Under the pieces are notes generated by a model. The model was given only the letters and a program-made list of their open reading frames with translations. It searched no databases and was not told where the DNA came from. The translations under genes and the position numbers were made by a program. From CAZQKW01 sp964594075 (GTDB taxonomy: Bacteria; Desulfobacterota; WTBG01; CAIYCZ01): DNA of 64,000 nt. The stretch spans positions 1-64,000 of the forward strand of contig CAZQKW010000010.1 of the NCBI GenBank assembly GCA_964594075.1. The letters are read 5' to 3'. Numbering within the stretch: position 1 is the first letter of the stretch; every line of letters starts with the position of its first letter. Shown here one piece after another: positions 1-9,823 of the stretch.

Positions 1-22
1 TACTATATAACAATCCATATGA

Positions 23-622
23 TTATGTCAATATAATTTTGAGACGGTTAATATCATTATTACCATTGGCGTTTCTATATTCATTAAAGCCTGCACCGCA
101 TTTGTCACCAAAGACAGCTTTACGTACCCTCCGTTTCCAGGACCAGATTTTATCCAAATATTTAATGCAACCATTTCTGTTCAAAGCCTATGGATACTTG
201 GTATTGCATGCGTCATTATGATTGGTTTGTCGTTTTATTTTCGTTATTCAGTGATGGGCAAGGCTATGCGTGCATGTGCAATAAATCGGGAAGCTGCACA
301 TATTGTGGGCATTGATGTTGACCGGATGTCGCAGATATCTTTTGCTTTAAGTGCACTGATGGGCGCCGTCGCCGGTATTATGGTTACGCCGACGACACAG
401 ATTTCTTGGAGTCGGGGCACTGAATTGGGCTTAAAAGGATTCTGTGCGGTCATTCTTGGCGGCTTAGGCAGTGGGCCGGGCGCAGTGTTGGGCGGCCTAT
501 GCATAGGAATAACGGAAACCTTCGGCAACGTTATCTTTTCAGGCTATAAGGATGCAATCGCCTTTACGGTGCTTTTATTAATTTTATATGCACGGCCACA
601 GGGCTTATTAGGCAAGGCATAA
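23..622 (+). CDS. livH: branched-chain amino acid ABC transporter permease LivH, 5' incomplete
   Basis: This is the C-terminal two thirds of a LivH-type inner-membrane permease, which forms the translocation pore with LivM for leucine/isoleucine/valine-like substrates. The visible protein contains ITIGVSIF, the YPPFPGP segment, the cytoplasmic MGKAMRACAINREAA loop that contacts the ATPases, and the GGLGSGPGAVLGG helix, all typical of the family. LivH is normally about 290-300 residues; about 199 codons are visible. The frame is open only from position 23: TAA at 8-10 and TGA at 20-22 lie in the same frame just upstream, where a normal livH would continue. Either the 5' part is frameshifted at the window edge or the gene is truncated. 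It heads a livHMGF-binding protein cluster. Function is confident; whether the gene is intact is not. Confidence 0.85.
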   Translation, partial: LCQYNFETVNIIITIGVSIFIKACTAFVTKDSFTYPPFPGPDFIQIFNATISVQSLWILGIACVIMIGLSFYFRYSVMGKAMRACAINREAAHIVGIDVDRMSQISFALSALMGAVAGIMVTPTTQISWSRGTELGLKGFCAVILGGLGSGPGAVLGGLCIGITETFGNVIFSGYKDAIAFTVLLLILYARPQGLLGKA

Positions 623-629
623 CAAACTA

Positions 630-658
630 TCCAAAGATAATTGAAATGTATTTGGCTT
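630..658 (+). repeat. 29-base imperfect repeat, copy A
   Basis: The 29 bases here match 25 of 29 bases at 34200-34228. Both copies start within about 20 bases after the stop codon of a plus-strand gene (livH here, ftsY there). The rest of the 190-base gap to livM holds no recognised gene. It may be a remnant of a dispersed intergenic element, or chance similarity between A+T-rich spacers. Confidence 0.35.
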
Positions 659-812
659 TTGGTTCATTTGTTCGAACTCAGTGCTCGCTGGAATGGGGCG
701 TTGTGTTCGCCACAGTCATTGCTGGCACCGCCCGTAACTGCTTTTACCAGAAGCCCAGCCATACCATATGAGAGCAACATTTTCAGGTTTTAACAGGTAA
801 GAACCTAAAGCA

Positions 813-1793
813 GTGAAGACCAATTATTATATATATTTAATCAGTGCGTGTGTCGCTGCCATTTTGCCGATTCTGTTCCGTCATGAATTTTCCTATTATT
901 TATCAATTTTAACCTTGGCAGGTATTTATGCAATTATTGTCATGGGCCTTAACATGCTCATGGGGTACGCCGGCCAGATTTCTCTCGGGCATGCTGCTTT
1001 TTTTTCCGCAGGCGCCTACACCTCCGCAATCCTTACCACAATATGGGGTATGCCGCCTTTGTTATCGCTATTTCCCGCTGTAATCGTTTCCGGGCTGTTG
1101 GCGTTTGCCGTCGGCATACCAACCCTTAAATTAAAAGAGCATTATCTGGCGATGGCCACGTTGGGCATCGGTCTTATTATGCATTCTATTCTCAGCGCTA
1201 ACCCTTTTAATATCACCGGTGGTCCCGGCGGCATACCCAATATACCGCCCATTCACATTGCCGGATTTGTTACGGATAATGACGTTACGCAATACTATCT
1301 TATATGGTTCCTGTGTTTCATAATGTTTATTGTGAGTTCAAATATTGTAAACTCGCGCTTTGGCAGAGCATTACGGGCACTTCACAAAAACGAAATGGTA
1401 ACTAATGTGTTGGGCGTTAACACGTATAAATACAAATTAAAAATATTTGTTTTAAGCGCTGTTTATGCTGGATTTGCAGGCTATTTATATGCGCATTCTT
1501 CTCCCTTATTTTACGTTAATCCGGACGACGTATGTCATTTTGTTTTTTCAATTAAGCTCGTTACCATGGTCGTGATCGGCGGAATGAATACCATGTGGGG
1601 AGCGCTTGCCGGAGCGGTTAGTTTAACCATGATGCCGGAATGCATACGAACGGTGAGCGCTTATTTTGGCGGTAATAACACTACCGATATTGAAATGGCT
1701 CTTTACGGGATGATCCTGGTCGCAATAATGATATTATCAAAATCAAAACAATTACAAAGCCGTATCCTCTCTGCAAAAAACCGCGTGCGTTGA
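813..1793 (+). CDS. livM: branched-chain amino acid ABC transporter permease LivM
   Basis: LivM-type permease of 326 residues, the partner of LivH in the inner membrane. It has an N-terminal hydrophobic stretch, the family motif GYAGQISLGHAAFFSAGAY near residues 50-70, and the segment GGPGGIPNIP in the middle, followed by several more membrane helices. The start is GTG at 813; no strong Shine-Dalgarno sequence precedes it. The usual EAA-like cytoplasmic loop is present (RFGRALRALHKNEMVTNVLG). It sits 190 bases after livH and 64 bases before livG. Length and motifs are normal for the family. The exact substrate of such Liv/Hpb importers (amino acids, urea, other amides or aromatics) cannot be told from the permease alone. 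Confidence 0.93.
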   Translation: MKTNYYIYLISACVAAILPILFRHEFSYYLSILTLAGIYAIIVMGLNMLMGYAGQISLGHAAFFSAGAYTSAILTTIWGMPPLLSLFPAVIVSGLLAFAVGIPTLKLKEHYLAMATLGIGLIMHSILSANPFNITGGPGGIPNIPPIHIAGFVTDNDVTQYYLIWFLCFIMFIVSSNIVNSRFGRALRALHKNEMVTNVLGVNTYKYKLKIFVLSAVYAGFAGYLYAHSSPLFYVNPDDVCHFVFSIKLVTMVVIGGMNTMWGALAGAVSLTMMPECIRTVSAYFGGNNTTDIEMALYGMILVAIMILSKSKQLQSRILSAKNRVR

Positions 1794-1857
1794 AACTTTA
1801 AAAATTCCTGATTGAAAAAATTTTTTTAGCAGTTCATTTCATTGCGTTTTTTAATCC

Positions 1858-2619
1858 ATGTCATTCCTGGAAGTAAACAATTTATCAAAACGATTTGGCG
1901 GCATTTCTGCCGTGAATAATCTTTCGTTTAGCATAAGAAAACATTGTCTTTTTGCCATTATTGGACCAAATGGCGCAGGCAAAACAACGACCTTTAATTT
2001 ACTGAGCGGAGTGCTTCCTGCAGATGGGGGTGAAATTCATTTTAAAAACGAACCCATTTTGGGGCTTAAGCCTTACCAGATTTCGTCCCGGGGCATGGTT
2101 CGAACGTTTCAAAGTGTCAACCTTTTTGATAATATGACCGTGCTGGATAATATAAAAGTCGGGTGCCATAAAATTGGCCGAGCGGAAATATTTTCTGCCG
2201 CATTTCATACCCGTAATTTCAGGAGAGAAGAACAGAATATTTCGGAAAAGGCATATGCAGCGCTGCGTCTGGTGGGCCTTGAAAACAGGGCAGGGGAGAT
2301 GGCGGGAAATTTACCGTTTGGGCAGCAGCGGCTCATTGAAATTGCCCGGTCTCTTGCCGGGGATCCCGAGCTCCTCTTGCTTGATGAACCCGCAGCGGGA
2401 CTTAATGCCCATGAAACAGCCGAGCTTGCAGCGCTTTTGTTAAGGCTGCAGTCGCAGGGGATAACTATTATTTTAATAGAACATGATATGGAACTGGTTA
2501 TGGACATCGCTGAAAATATTATCGTGTTAGACCAGGGCATAAAAATAGCTGAAGGCATGCCCCGGGATATTCAGAATAATAAAGCAGTCATTACTGCATA
2601 TTTAGGCGAAGAATGTTAA
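1858..2619 (+). CDS. livG: branched-chain amino acid ABC transporter ATP-binding protein LivG
   Basis: Cytoplasmic ATPase subunit of 253 residues that powers the importer. Walker A is GPNGAGKT (residues 36-43), the signature is the LivG-type variant LPFGQQR (about 151-157) rather than LSGGQ, and Walker B is ELLLLDEP (171-178), followed by the H-loop in IEHDMELVMDIAE. The C-terminal end (ITAYLGEE) is the conserved LivG tail. The ATG at 1858 has only a poor ribosome-binding site in front of it, so it may depend on coupling to livM. livF follows after 19 bases. Confidence 0.95.
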   Translation: MSFLEVNNLSKRFGGISAVNNLSFSIRKHCLFAIIGPNGAGKTTTFNLLSGVLPADGGEIHFKNEPILGLKPYQISSRGMVRTFQSVNLFDNMTVLDNIKVGCHKIGRAEIFSAAFHTRNFRREEQNISEKAYAALRLVGLENRAGEMAGNLPFGQQRLIEIARSLAGDPELLLLDEPAAGLNAHETAELAALLLRLQSQGITIILIEHDMELVMDIAENIIVLDQGIKIAEGMPRDIQNNKAVITAYLGEEC

Positions 2620-2638
2620 TTTATTCCATTGGACGGCT

Positions 2639-3388
<750 letters not shown>

Positions 3389-3468
3389 TAGAGAAAAGAA
3401 TGTTGATTTTTTTGCTTTGAATTTTATCGTATAACCTGTGATTAAAAAAGCTATGGGAGGAGATTATT

Positions 3469-4611
3469 ATGAAAAAAATTGGCGTTTGGCTACTTGTAAT
3501 TGTGTCAATATGTGTTTTTAACTGGGTATCGGCAGCAGAACCCATAAAAATTGGCTGTCTTTTTGACTTGTCAGGTCCGGCAGGGCATATCGGGACGCCG
3601 TCAAAATATGTCGCTGAAATGGCAGCGGCACGGATCAATGAAGAAGGCGGCGTCAATGGCAAAAAAGTTGTGTTGGTTTATGGTGATTCTGAAAGCGATG
3701 CCGGCAAGGCAGCACTACAGGCAAAACGCTTGATTGAAAAAGAAAAAGTTGCCGCCCTCATAGGGCCGACGAGAACAGAAAGTGCTATGGCTATTCTTAA
3801 TATTGTCGAAAAAGCCGGTATTCCAACCGTAGCCTGTGTTGGGGGAACACCGCCGGTAGATCCGGTTAGAAAATGGGTTTTTAAATCACCACAGAAAACA
3901 GTTACGGCAGTTGAAAAAATTTACCAGTATCTCCAAAAAAAGGGCATTAAACAAATTGCCATCATAACTGCAACTGATAAATTTGGCGAAGAAGGCGAAA
4001 AGTCACTGCTCAAGTTGGCAAATTCATATGGTATTACAATAACATTAACAGAAAAATTTGATGTAAAAGATTCAGATATGACAGTTCAATTAACAAAGCT
4101 GAAAAATACCAACGCACAAGCGCTCATTTGCTGGACTATTGGACCGCCAGGCTCAATTATAGCGAAAAACGTCAAGCAGTTAAACTTTAAAATACCGCTT
4201 ATTCAATGCCATGGATTACCTGACCCCAAATATCTTGAGCTTGCCGGAACTGCAGCAGAGGGAACCATAATGCCCTCAACAAAGTTAATGATTCCGGAGC
4301 AATTGCCAGATACTGATCCTCAGAAAAAACTGATTCTTGAGTTTGTTAATGAATATGAAAACGTAAGAAAATACGGAAAGGTCAGCACTCATTCAGGTTA
4401 CGCATGGGATGCCATCATGCTTGTGGTTAACGCTATGCGATTAGCAGGAACAACAGAACCCGAACAGGTTCGATCTGCAATTGAAAATACAAAAAATTTT
4501 GTTAGTATCAGCGGCATTTACAACATGTCACCGGAAGATCATTGCGGACTTAGCGTAGATTCTCTGGTTATGGTTATGGTTAAAGACGGCAAGTGGAAAA
4601 TAATTGACTGA
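3469..4611 (+). CDS. ABC transporter substrate-binding protein, LivJ/LivK type
   Basis: Periplasmic binding protein of 380 residues with a Sec signal peptide (hydrophobic core GVWLLVIVSICVF, cleavage expected near A22-A23). The mature protein begins with PIKIGCLFDLSGP and continues with the family pattern of type I periplasmic binding proteins: AARINEEGGVNGKKVVLVYGD, then ALIGPTRTESAMA, then the second lobe with IAIITATDKFGEEG. A good Shine-Dalgarno (GGGAGGAG) lies before the ATG. It is last in the liv cluster, 80 bases after livF, and is followed by a terminator. The spectrum of ligands cannot be read from sequence; branched-chain amino acids are the default guess, but related proteins bind amides and aromatics. 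Confidence 0.9.
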   Translation: MKKIGVWLLVIVSICVFNWVSAAEPIKIGCLFDLSGPAGHIGTPSKYVAEMAAARINEEGGVNGKKVVLVYGDSESDAGKAALQAKRLIEKEKVAALIGPTRTESAMAILNIVEKAGIPTVACVGGTPPVDPVRKWVFKSPQKTVTAVEKIYQYLQKKGIKQIAIITATDKFGEEGEKSLLKLANSYGITITLTEKFDVKDSDMTVQLTKLKNTNAQALICWTIGPPGSIIAKNVKQLNFKIPLIQCHGLPDPKYLELAGTAAEGTIMPSTKLMIPEQLPDTDPQKKLILEFVNEYENVRKYGKVSTHSGYAWDAIMLVVNAMRLAGTTEPEQVRSAIENTKNFVSISGIYNMSPEDHCGLSVDSLVMVMVKDGKWKIID

Positions 4612-4690
4612 ACAAAATCCATAAAAGGTTATAAAACTGTTCAATCTAAACAACAGCTGGTTTTCTTAGTTAGAACTCGATGAGTAATTT

Positions 4691-4727
4691 AAAAGCACGG
4701 TGCAGGTATTACCCGCCGTGCTTTTTT
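4691..4727 (+). terminator. rho-independent terminator after the liv cluster
   Basis: Inverted repeat AAAGCACGG / CCGTGCTTT with a 16-base loop, followed by a T run, about 80 bases after the binding-protein stop codon. It closes the plus-strand liv cluster ahead of the convergent rluB end. Confidence 0.8.
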
Positions 4728-4829
4728 ATCGGAATGCGCTGTGCAGACCCCCATCTGTAACCATCTGGGATAGGTGGGTTGAACCGGCGCCAAGACTATT
4801 TTAATGTCTGATAATATATATTATGTAAA

Positions 4830-5561
4830 CTAATTGCTGCGTTGCGATAGAATATAATTTAACATTTTAACTTCCCCCCCAGTAAGAAAACGATATGCTC
4901 CCGGTTTAAGGTTTCTATCAAGCTTTAACGGACCGAACCCTATGCGTTTAATTTTTAAGGCTGGATATCTAATTGCTTCAAACATTCTCTTAATCTGGCG
5001 GTTTCTGCCTTCCCAGATTGTTAATTCGATCCAGGTATTTTGAGTAGTTTTTTTATGCACCCTTAATTTAAGTTTTCCAACAGGTCGGCCATCAAGCTGA
5101 ATACTCGTTAAATTATTTAACACTGAGCGTTCAGGCAATCCTTTTACTTTAACGAGATAGGTTCTGCTTATGTTATGTCGTGGGTGTTGAAGCAATTGAG
5201 CTATAGTGCCGTCATTGGTTAAAATCATGAGCCCTTCGGTGTCATAATCAAGGCGGCCTATGGGATAAAGTCTTGTTGGTATGTCCCGGAACAGATCTGC
5301 TATAGTCTTGCGGCCTTCAGGGTCTGAAAGTGTTGAAACACACCCTCTGGGCTTATTTAACATGATGTATAATTTAGAAGAGTGTTTCTGGATTGCTTGA
5401 TTGTCAACTTTGATGCTGTCTTTATTTGGGTCTGCCTTTGTGCCAAGCCGGGTTACCACGAGCCCATTTATTGTTACTCTGCCGTTACGTATCAGTTCTT
5501 CTGCTTTGCGACGTGAAGTAATGCCACTATCTGCTAAAATTTTCTGCAGTCGTACGAGCAT
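4830..5561 (-). CDS. rluB: ribosomal large subunit pseudouridine synthase B
   Basis: RsuA/RluB-family pseudouridine synthase, 243 residues. It has an N-terminal S4 RNA-binding domain (residues 1-50, LQKILADSGITSRRKAEELI) followed by the catalytic domain. The GRLD motif (102-105) contains the catalytic aspartate D105, in the context YPIGRLDYDTEGLMILTNDG. The domain end RQIKRMFEAI is also conserved. The expected target is a uridine in 23S rRNA helix 89, based on RluB in E. coli; RsuA (16S) is less likely because of the neighbours. It is the last gene of the scpA-scpB-rluB order found in many bacteria, with a 6-base gap to scpB. Confidence 0.92.
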   Translation of the reverse strand: MLVRLQKILADSGITSRRKAEELIRNGRVTINGLVVTRLGTKADPNKDSIKVDNQAIQKHSSKLYIMLNKPRGCVSTLSDPEGRKTIADLFRDIPTRLYPIGRLDYDTEGLMILTNDGTIAQLLQHPRHNISRTYLVKVKGLPERSVLNNLTSIQLDGRPVGKLKLRVHKKTTQNTWIELTIWEGRNRQIKRMFEAIRYPALKIKRIGFGPLKLDRNLKPGAYRFLTGGEVKMLNYILSQRSN

Positions 5562-5567
5562 AATAGT

Positions 5568-6320
5568 TTACATAGTGTCTTCTGACGATTTTACTGGATT
5601 ATGCAGTTCACTGGCCGCATGGTTTTCATCGTTGTTTTCTTTGCAAGCTACCGGCTGCTCGTCCACCTGAATGTTATTATTCTGGCAGCCCTGCCCTTCC
5701 GTCTTTTTTTCTTCCGTACACATCGCGACGTCGGAAGATTCATCATGCCGAATATTCTTTGTCATCCGGTCGCTAAGCATTGACGGCAGATTCACATCAT
5801 CAAGATCTTCAAGCTCTTTAATAGATGGGAGGCTGGAAAGGTTTTCTAATCCGAAAATCTCAAGAAAGGTTTTCGTGGTGCTAAGCAAAAATGGTCTGCC
5901 CGGAATATTTTTTCTGCCTGAAATACAGATAAGTTTTTTTTCCAGCAATGTTTTAATAACGCCTCCGCTATCGACACCGCGAATTTTTTCAATTTCAAGT
6001 CTGGTAATGGGTTGTTTATAGGCAATAATGGCAAGGGTTTCAAGGGTTGGCTGCGTGAGCCTGAACGGCTTTGTCTTTTTTAGCCGTTTCAACCATGATG
6101 CAAAAGCAGGTTTAGTGCGAAACTGGTAGCCGTTAGCCACTTCCCTAAGTTGAAAGCCATGTTCGGGCTGTTCATAGTCTTTATGCAAGTCTGAAATTAT
6201 TTCCTCAATTTCTTTTTTTGTAATATTTTCAATAATCTGTTTAATCTTATCTGCAGTCAGTGGCGCGTCGGATGCAAAAATCAGTGCTTCAATAAGTCCC
6301 TTTAATTCTGTTCTATCCAT
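5568..6320 (-). CDS. scpB: segregation and condensation protein B
   Basis: ScpB, 250 residues, forms a dimer of two winged-helix domains that binds ScpA and regulates the SMC ATPase during chromosome segregation. Family landmarks are IEALIFASDAPLTADKI at the N-terminus, GFQLREVANGYQFRTKP, and TLAIIAYKQPITRLEIEKIRG followed by GRPFLLSTTKTFLEIFGL. The last 60 or so residues (after about 190) form a polar, low-complexity extension rich in D, E, N and C that goes beyond the conserved core and is probably disordered. It lies 19 bases after scpA. Its partner smc is in this window at 29.7 kb but in another operon. Confidence 0.93.
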   Translation of the reverse strand: MDRTELKGLIEALIFASDAPLTADKIKQIIENITKKEIEEIISDLHKDYEQPEHGFQLREVANGYQFRTKPAFASWLKRLKKTKPFRLTQPTLETLAIIAYKQPITRLEIEKIRGVDSGGVIKTLLEKKLICISGRKNIPGRPFLLSTTKTFLEIFGLENLSSLPSIKELEDLDDVNLPSMLSDRMTKNIRHDESSDVAMCTEEKKTEGQGCQNNNIQVDEQPVACKENNDENHAASELHNPVKSSEDTM

Positions 6321-6339
6321 TGATTCTCCATGAATTCAG

Positions 6340-7104
6340 TTAAGATACTGAGGATGGTGCGGTGGCTGCGCGCTCGTTTTCTCTTTCTTCAATTGAATAG
6401 ATATAAATTGGACCAAACGGAGTGTGCTGTAACACCCGCACTGCCTGAAGTTTGATTAGCTCAAGAAGCGCAAGAAAGGTGCTGATTATTTCCTTCTGGG
6501 TCTTTGAACCGACGAATAGAGCATCAAACGTCACCGTTTTATTATCTTTTAACACCTCCAATATCCAGAGTATTTTGTCCTTGACCGATATCTGTTCAGC
6601 GGTTACTTGTAATAATGCATTCTTATCGTCGCTTTTATTTAATATATTTTTTAGGGCGGTCAATAGATCATACAGGCTGAGTTCGCACCCTTCAGGCTGT
6701 TTAGTCTCTTTAGCCATGATATCTTCAAAACAGCTCCGCGTAAAAACATCTTTTTCTAAAATTTCTTTTTCCTTTAATGCCAGGGCGGCGTCTTTATATT
6801 TTTGATATTCAATAAGCTGGCGCCGCAGTTCTTCAAGCGGATTAGGACCCTGATCTAAATTTGTCTCCTCTTCCTGCTGGGGGATCAAGGCACGCGACTT
6901 TATATGCATGAGCGTTGCCGCCATGACGAGAAATTCACCTGCTATTTCGAGATTCAGTGCTTTCATTAATTCAAGATATTCCATATATTGTTGGGCAATA
7001 GTCACAATGGGAATGTCGTAAATATCTATTTCATTCTTGCGGATCAAAAATAAAAGCAGATCAAGGGGGCCTTCAAAAATATCAAGTTTTACTTTATAGG
7101 TCAT
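6340..7104 (-). CDS. scpA: segregation and condensation protein A (kleisin)
   Basis: ScpA, 254 residues, is the kleisin that bridges SMC heads. The N-terminus VKLDIFEGPLDLLLFLIRKNEIDIYDIPI is nearly consensus for the family, followed by YMEYLELMKALNLEIAGEFLVMAATLMHIKSR and a charged linker. The C-terminal winged helix (about 180-235, FLALLELIKLQAVRV) binds the SMC cap. It precedes scpB in the same orientation; 33 bases separate it from the upstream tRNA nucleotidyltransferase gene. Confidence 0.94.
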   Translation of the reverse strand: MTYKVKLDIFEGPLDLLLFLIRKNEIDIYDIPIVTIAQQYMEYLELMKALNLEIAGEFLVMAATLMHIKSRALIPQQEEETNLDQGPNPLEELRRQLIEYQKYKDAALALKEKEILEKDVFTRSCFEDIMAKETKQPEGCELSLYDLLTALKNILNKSDDKNALLQVTAEQISVKDKILWILEVLKDNKTVTFDALFVGSKTQKEIISTFLALLELIKLQAVRVLQHTPFGPIYIYSIEERENERAATAPSSVS

Positions 7105-7137
7105 GTGATTACATCTTTCCCTGCGGTGTGTTTGCTG

Positions 7138-9765
7138 TTATTTTAAATAAACCGCATATTTTTTTCTTATATACTCCAGCTCCGCTTCGCGTCCTGCAAT
7201 TTTTTCGTCGAGCACAGCGTCCTGCAAATCCTCAAGGATCCGCTTATAAATTTTTCCGGGTTTAATACCCATTTTAATCAAATCATTGCCATTGATATGG
7301 ATGCTGATATTCTGTAAATGGGTGAAATATACTGAAATGGCACGTCTAATATCCGGATGCGTTGTCTTTGCCATTATATATAGACATACTTCCGTTGGTA
7401 GCGTATTCAGCCGGCGATATAATTCGCTGTTTTTAATTGTGCGTTTTGCGAGCATCCATTTTAAGATATCCTGACCTTGGGATTTTGCCAAATAAACTTT
7501 TTCAGCATCTCTTTTGGTCATGTGAAATTTAGTGCAGAGTTTTTCACTCTCCTCGCGAGAAAGTTGTTCGGTAAGCGCGAGGTAAAAGACCAGCCACCGA
7601 TCACACACATTATTCAAATAAAGCAAATCAAACCAGGAAAGCACAGTATCGCAACTCTTGAGTATTGTTTTGAGAGCCGGTGTATATTGTATTGAGGGAT
7701 GTATATAGGTTAATAGGCCAAATTCTGCCATGCGTTTTATGATAGATAGAACCTTTTCCTCGTTGAGTATGAGCTGCAGCTCAATAAATAACCGTTTGCC
7801 GCTTAAACCTTTTATGAAATCCATTTTAACCGCATTCTCAATAAGGCTTCTGGTAAGCTTGCTGAACCGGAAAGAAAGCCGTTGTTCAAAGCGGATAGCC
7901 CGAAAAACACGCGACGGATCTTCTACAAAACTGAGATTATGAAGGACGCGAATAAATTTTTCTTTGATATCCCGAACGGCCCCAAAAAAATCGATCAAAT
8001 TGCCCCAAGAGCTTTTATTGAGCTGAATGGCAAGCGTATTTATAGTAAAATCTCTACGATACAGATCATGCTTGATGGAACTCCATTCAACGATAGGGGG
8101 CGCTGCCGGATGTTCATAATATTCAAGGCGGGCGGAGGCAACATCAATTTTTAACTGCTCAGGGAGCACAATCACGCCGGTTCCAAATTTTCTGTGCACT
8201 TTTGTAGTGCACGGATATTGCGAGGCAAATGCGCGAGTAAATTTTATTCCGTCACCCTCAACCACGATATCTATATCATAATTTTCAATTCTGAGAAATA
8301 TATCGCGCACAAAACCGCCTACTGCATAAACATTATACCCCAGGCTGTCAGCAACATCGCCAATCTGATGCAATAAGGCAAACACGCGACCTGACAGTCG
8401 CTCCTTAAGCACGGAGTGCACAATTTTTCTTCGCGGGGTTTGCGCAAAGGATATTGATTCAGCCTCAGTCAATCCGCTATCTACATGCAATGCCCGCAGC
8501 AGGTCAGTACGGGTAATGGCGCCGACGATTTTTTTGCGTTCAAGTACAGGAATAAAACGCTGATTATTCTCAATAATAGCCTTTTGAATATCGGTGAGCG
8601 GTGTTGATGGCTTGGCAGTAAAAAATTCTGTGGTCATATATTCGCGGACCGGAACATTCTGTAAGCCGTGAAATAACGCTTTTTCGGCAATTTGCCGCGA
8701 AATCAGACCAACAAGGCTATTTTTATCAATGACTGGCAAAACATTAATATTATATCTGGTAAGCAGTTCGGCTACTTTTTTAACTGTTTCTGTTGCCGTA
8801 ATAGATATGACCGGCGCAACCATTAAATCCTTTGCCGTTTTAACCGGCTTTATCGTTCTGTTTAGTTTGTCTAAAAGCTTATGCTCAACCTGGGCTAATG
8901 TCATATCATGAATAGTTACTGCAGCGGCTGTCGGATGCCCTCCGCCGCCAAATTCAGACAGGACTTCGGCAACATTTACCTCCGGTATTCTACTTCTTGC
9001 AATTAGATAAATTCTGTCATCCATATTAGCGAGCGCAAAGAGAACATTTGCGTTTTGCATATCCTTTAATTTGTGAACCAATATTGAAAATTCACCCACA
9101 TAGCTTTCAGCTGATGCGCGAGTAATCATGATATCAATGCCGTTAATGGTTTTTATGGAGATATTTTCCACGAGTTGATTAAGCAGTGTTACCTGATCGG
9201 CAGTCAATTCTTTGGTGATCATGTCAGAGACTATATTCAGGTTCGCGCCACAGGATAACAGGTATGCTGCAGCCTCATAGTCTTCAGGAGTGGTAGAGGC
9301 AAAAGTAAGATTTCCCGTGTCTTCGTAAATTCCGAGCATGAGAATGGTCGCTTCATCGGCAGTAAGGGCTATTTTATTGCGCTTTAAAATTTGGCACATA
9401 ATAGTTGCTGTTGCGCCCACTGGCTGTATATATTCAACCTTCCCAGAAATGTCATCTGAAGAACAGGGGTGGTGATCATAAATATGCACCTCAATATCAT
9501 TTCGGCCGCACAGAGTCGCAAATTTACCAATTCGCCCCTTTTGCCGAATGTCCACCAGTATCAACCGTTTTACTTTGTTAAGCGGAATATTTTTTACTTT
9601 TTCGGTCTGAAATGCATACAGCGTTGACTGGAGAAAAAAATCCCTGAGATTTTTTTCCTGCCCGCCAGGGAACGAGAGGACTGCATTGGGATAGAGCTTT
9701 TTAGCGGCAAGCATTGATGCAAGACCATCAAAGTCTGCATTAATATGAGTGGTAATAACATCCAT
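7138..9765 (-). CDS. DHH phosphoesterase / CBS / tRNA nucleotidyltransferase fusion
   Basis: A fused 875-residue protein. Residues 1-300 are a DHH-DHHA1 phosphoesterase (NADFDG near 9-14, YDHHP 96-100, GGGGHP 273-278). Residues about 310-430 are two CBS domains. From about 455 there is a class II nucleotidyltransferase head (VGGFVRD at 482-488, metal-binding DID at 497-499, RRDFTIN 570-576, RVFRAIRFEQRL), followed by the helical tRNA-binding part. The last module adds C and/or A to tRNA 3' ends. This architecture is known: in Aquifex and several other lineages such enzymes are A-adding and work with a separate CC-adding enzyme, so a second nucleotidyltransferase may exist elsewhere. The DHH part could remove nucleotides. 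It lies between xerD and scpA in one minus-strand run. Confidence 0.9.
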   Translation of the reverse strand: MDVITTHINADFDGLASMLAAKKLYPNAVLSFPGGQEKNLRDFFLQSTLYAFQTEKVKNIPLNKVKRLILVDIRQKGRIGKFATLCGRNDIEVHIYDHHPCSSDDISGKVEYIQPVGATATIMCQILKRNKIALTADEATILMLGIYEDTGNLTFASTTPEDYEAAAYLLSCGANLNIVSDMITKELTADQVTLLNQLVENISIKTINGIDIMITRASAESYVGEFSILVHKLKDMQNANVLFALANMDDRIYLIARSRIPEVNVAEVLSEFGGGGHPTAAAVTIHDMTLAQVEHKLLDKLNRTIKPVKTAKDLMVAPVISITATETVKKVAELLTRYNINVLPVIDKNSLVGLISRQIAEKALFHGLQNVPVREYMTTEFFTAKPSTPLTDIQKAIIENNQRFIPVLERKKIVGAITRTDLLRALHVDSGLTEAESISFAQTPRRKIVHSVLKERLSGRVFALLHQIGDVADSLGYNVYAVGGFVRDIFLRIENYDIDIVVEGDGIKFTRAFASQYPCTTKVHRKFGTGVIVLPEQLKIDVASARLEYYEHPAAPPIVEWSSIKHDLYRRDFTINTLAIQLNKSSWGNLIDFFGAVRDIKEKFIRVLHNLSFVEDPSRVFRAIRFEQRLSFRFSKLTRSLIENAVKMDFIKGLSGKRLFIELQLILNEEKVLSIIKRMAEFGLLTYIHPSIQYTPALKTILKSCDTVLSWFDLLYLNNVCDRWLVFYLALTEQLSREESEKLCTKFHMTKRDAEKVYLAKSQGQDILKWMLAKRTIKNSELYRRLNTLPTEVCLYIMAKTTHPDIRRAISVYFTHLQNISIHINGNDLIKMGIKPGKIYKRILEDLQDAVLDEKIAGREAELEYIRKKYAVYLK

Positions 9766-9823
9766 TACTGTTTTAATTCAGTACCCAAAGACAATGAGTC
9801 ATGGTGAGTTTGTTAATGGATCA

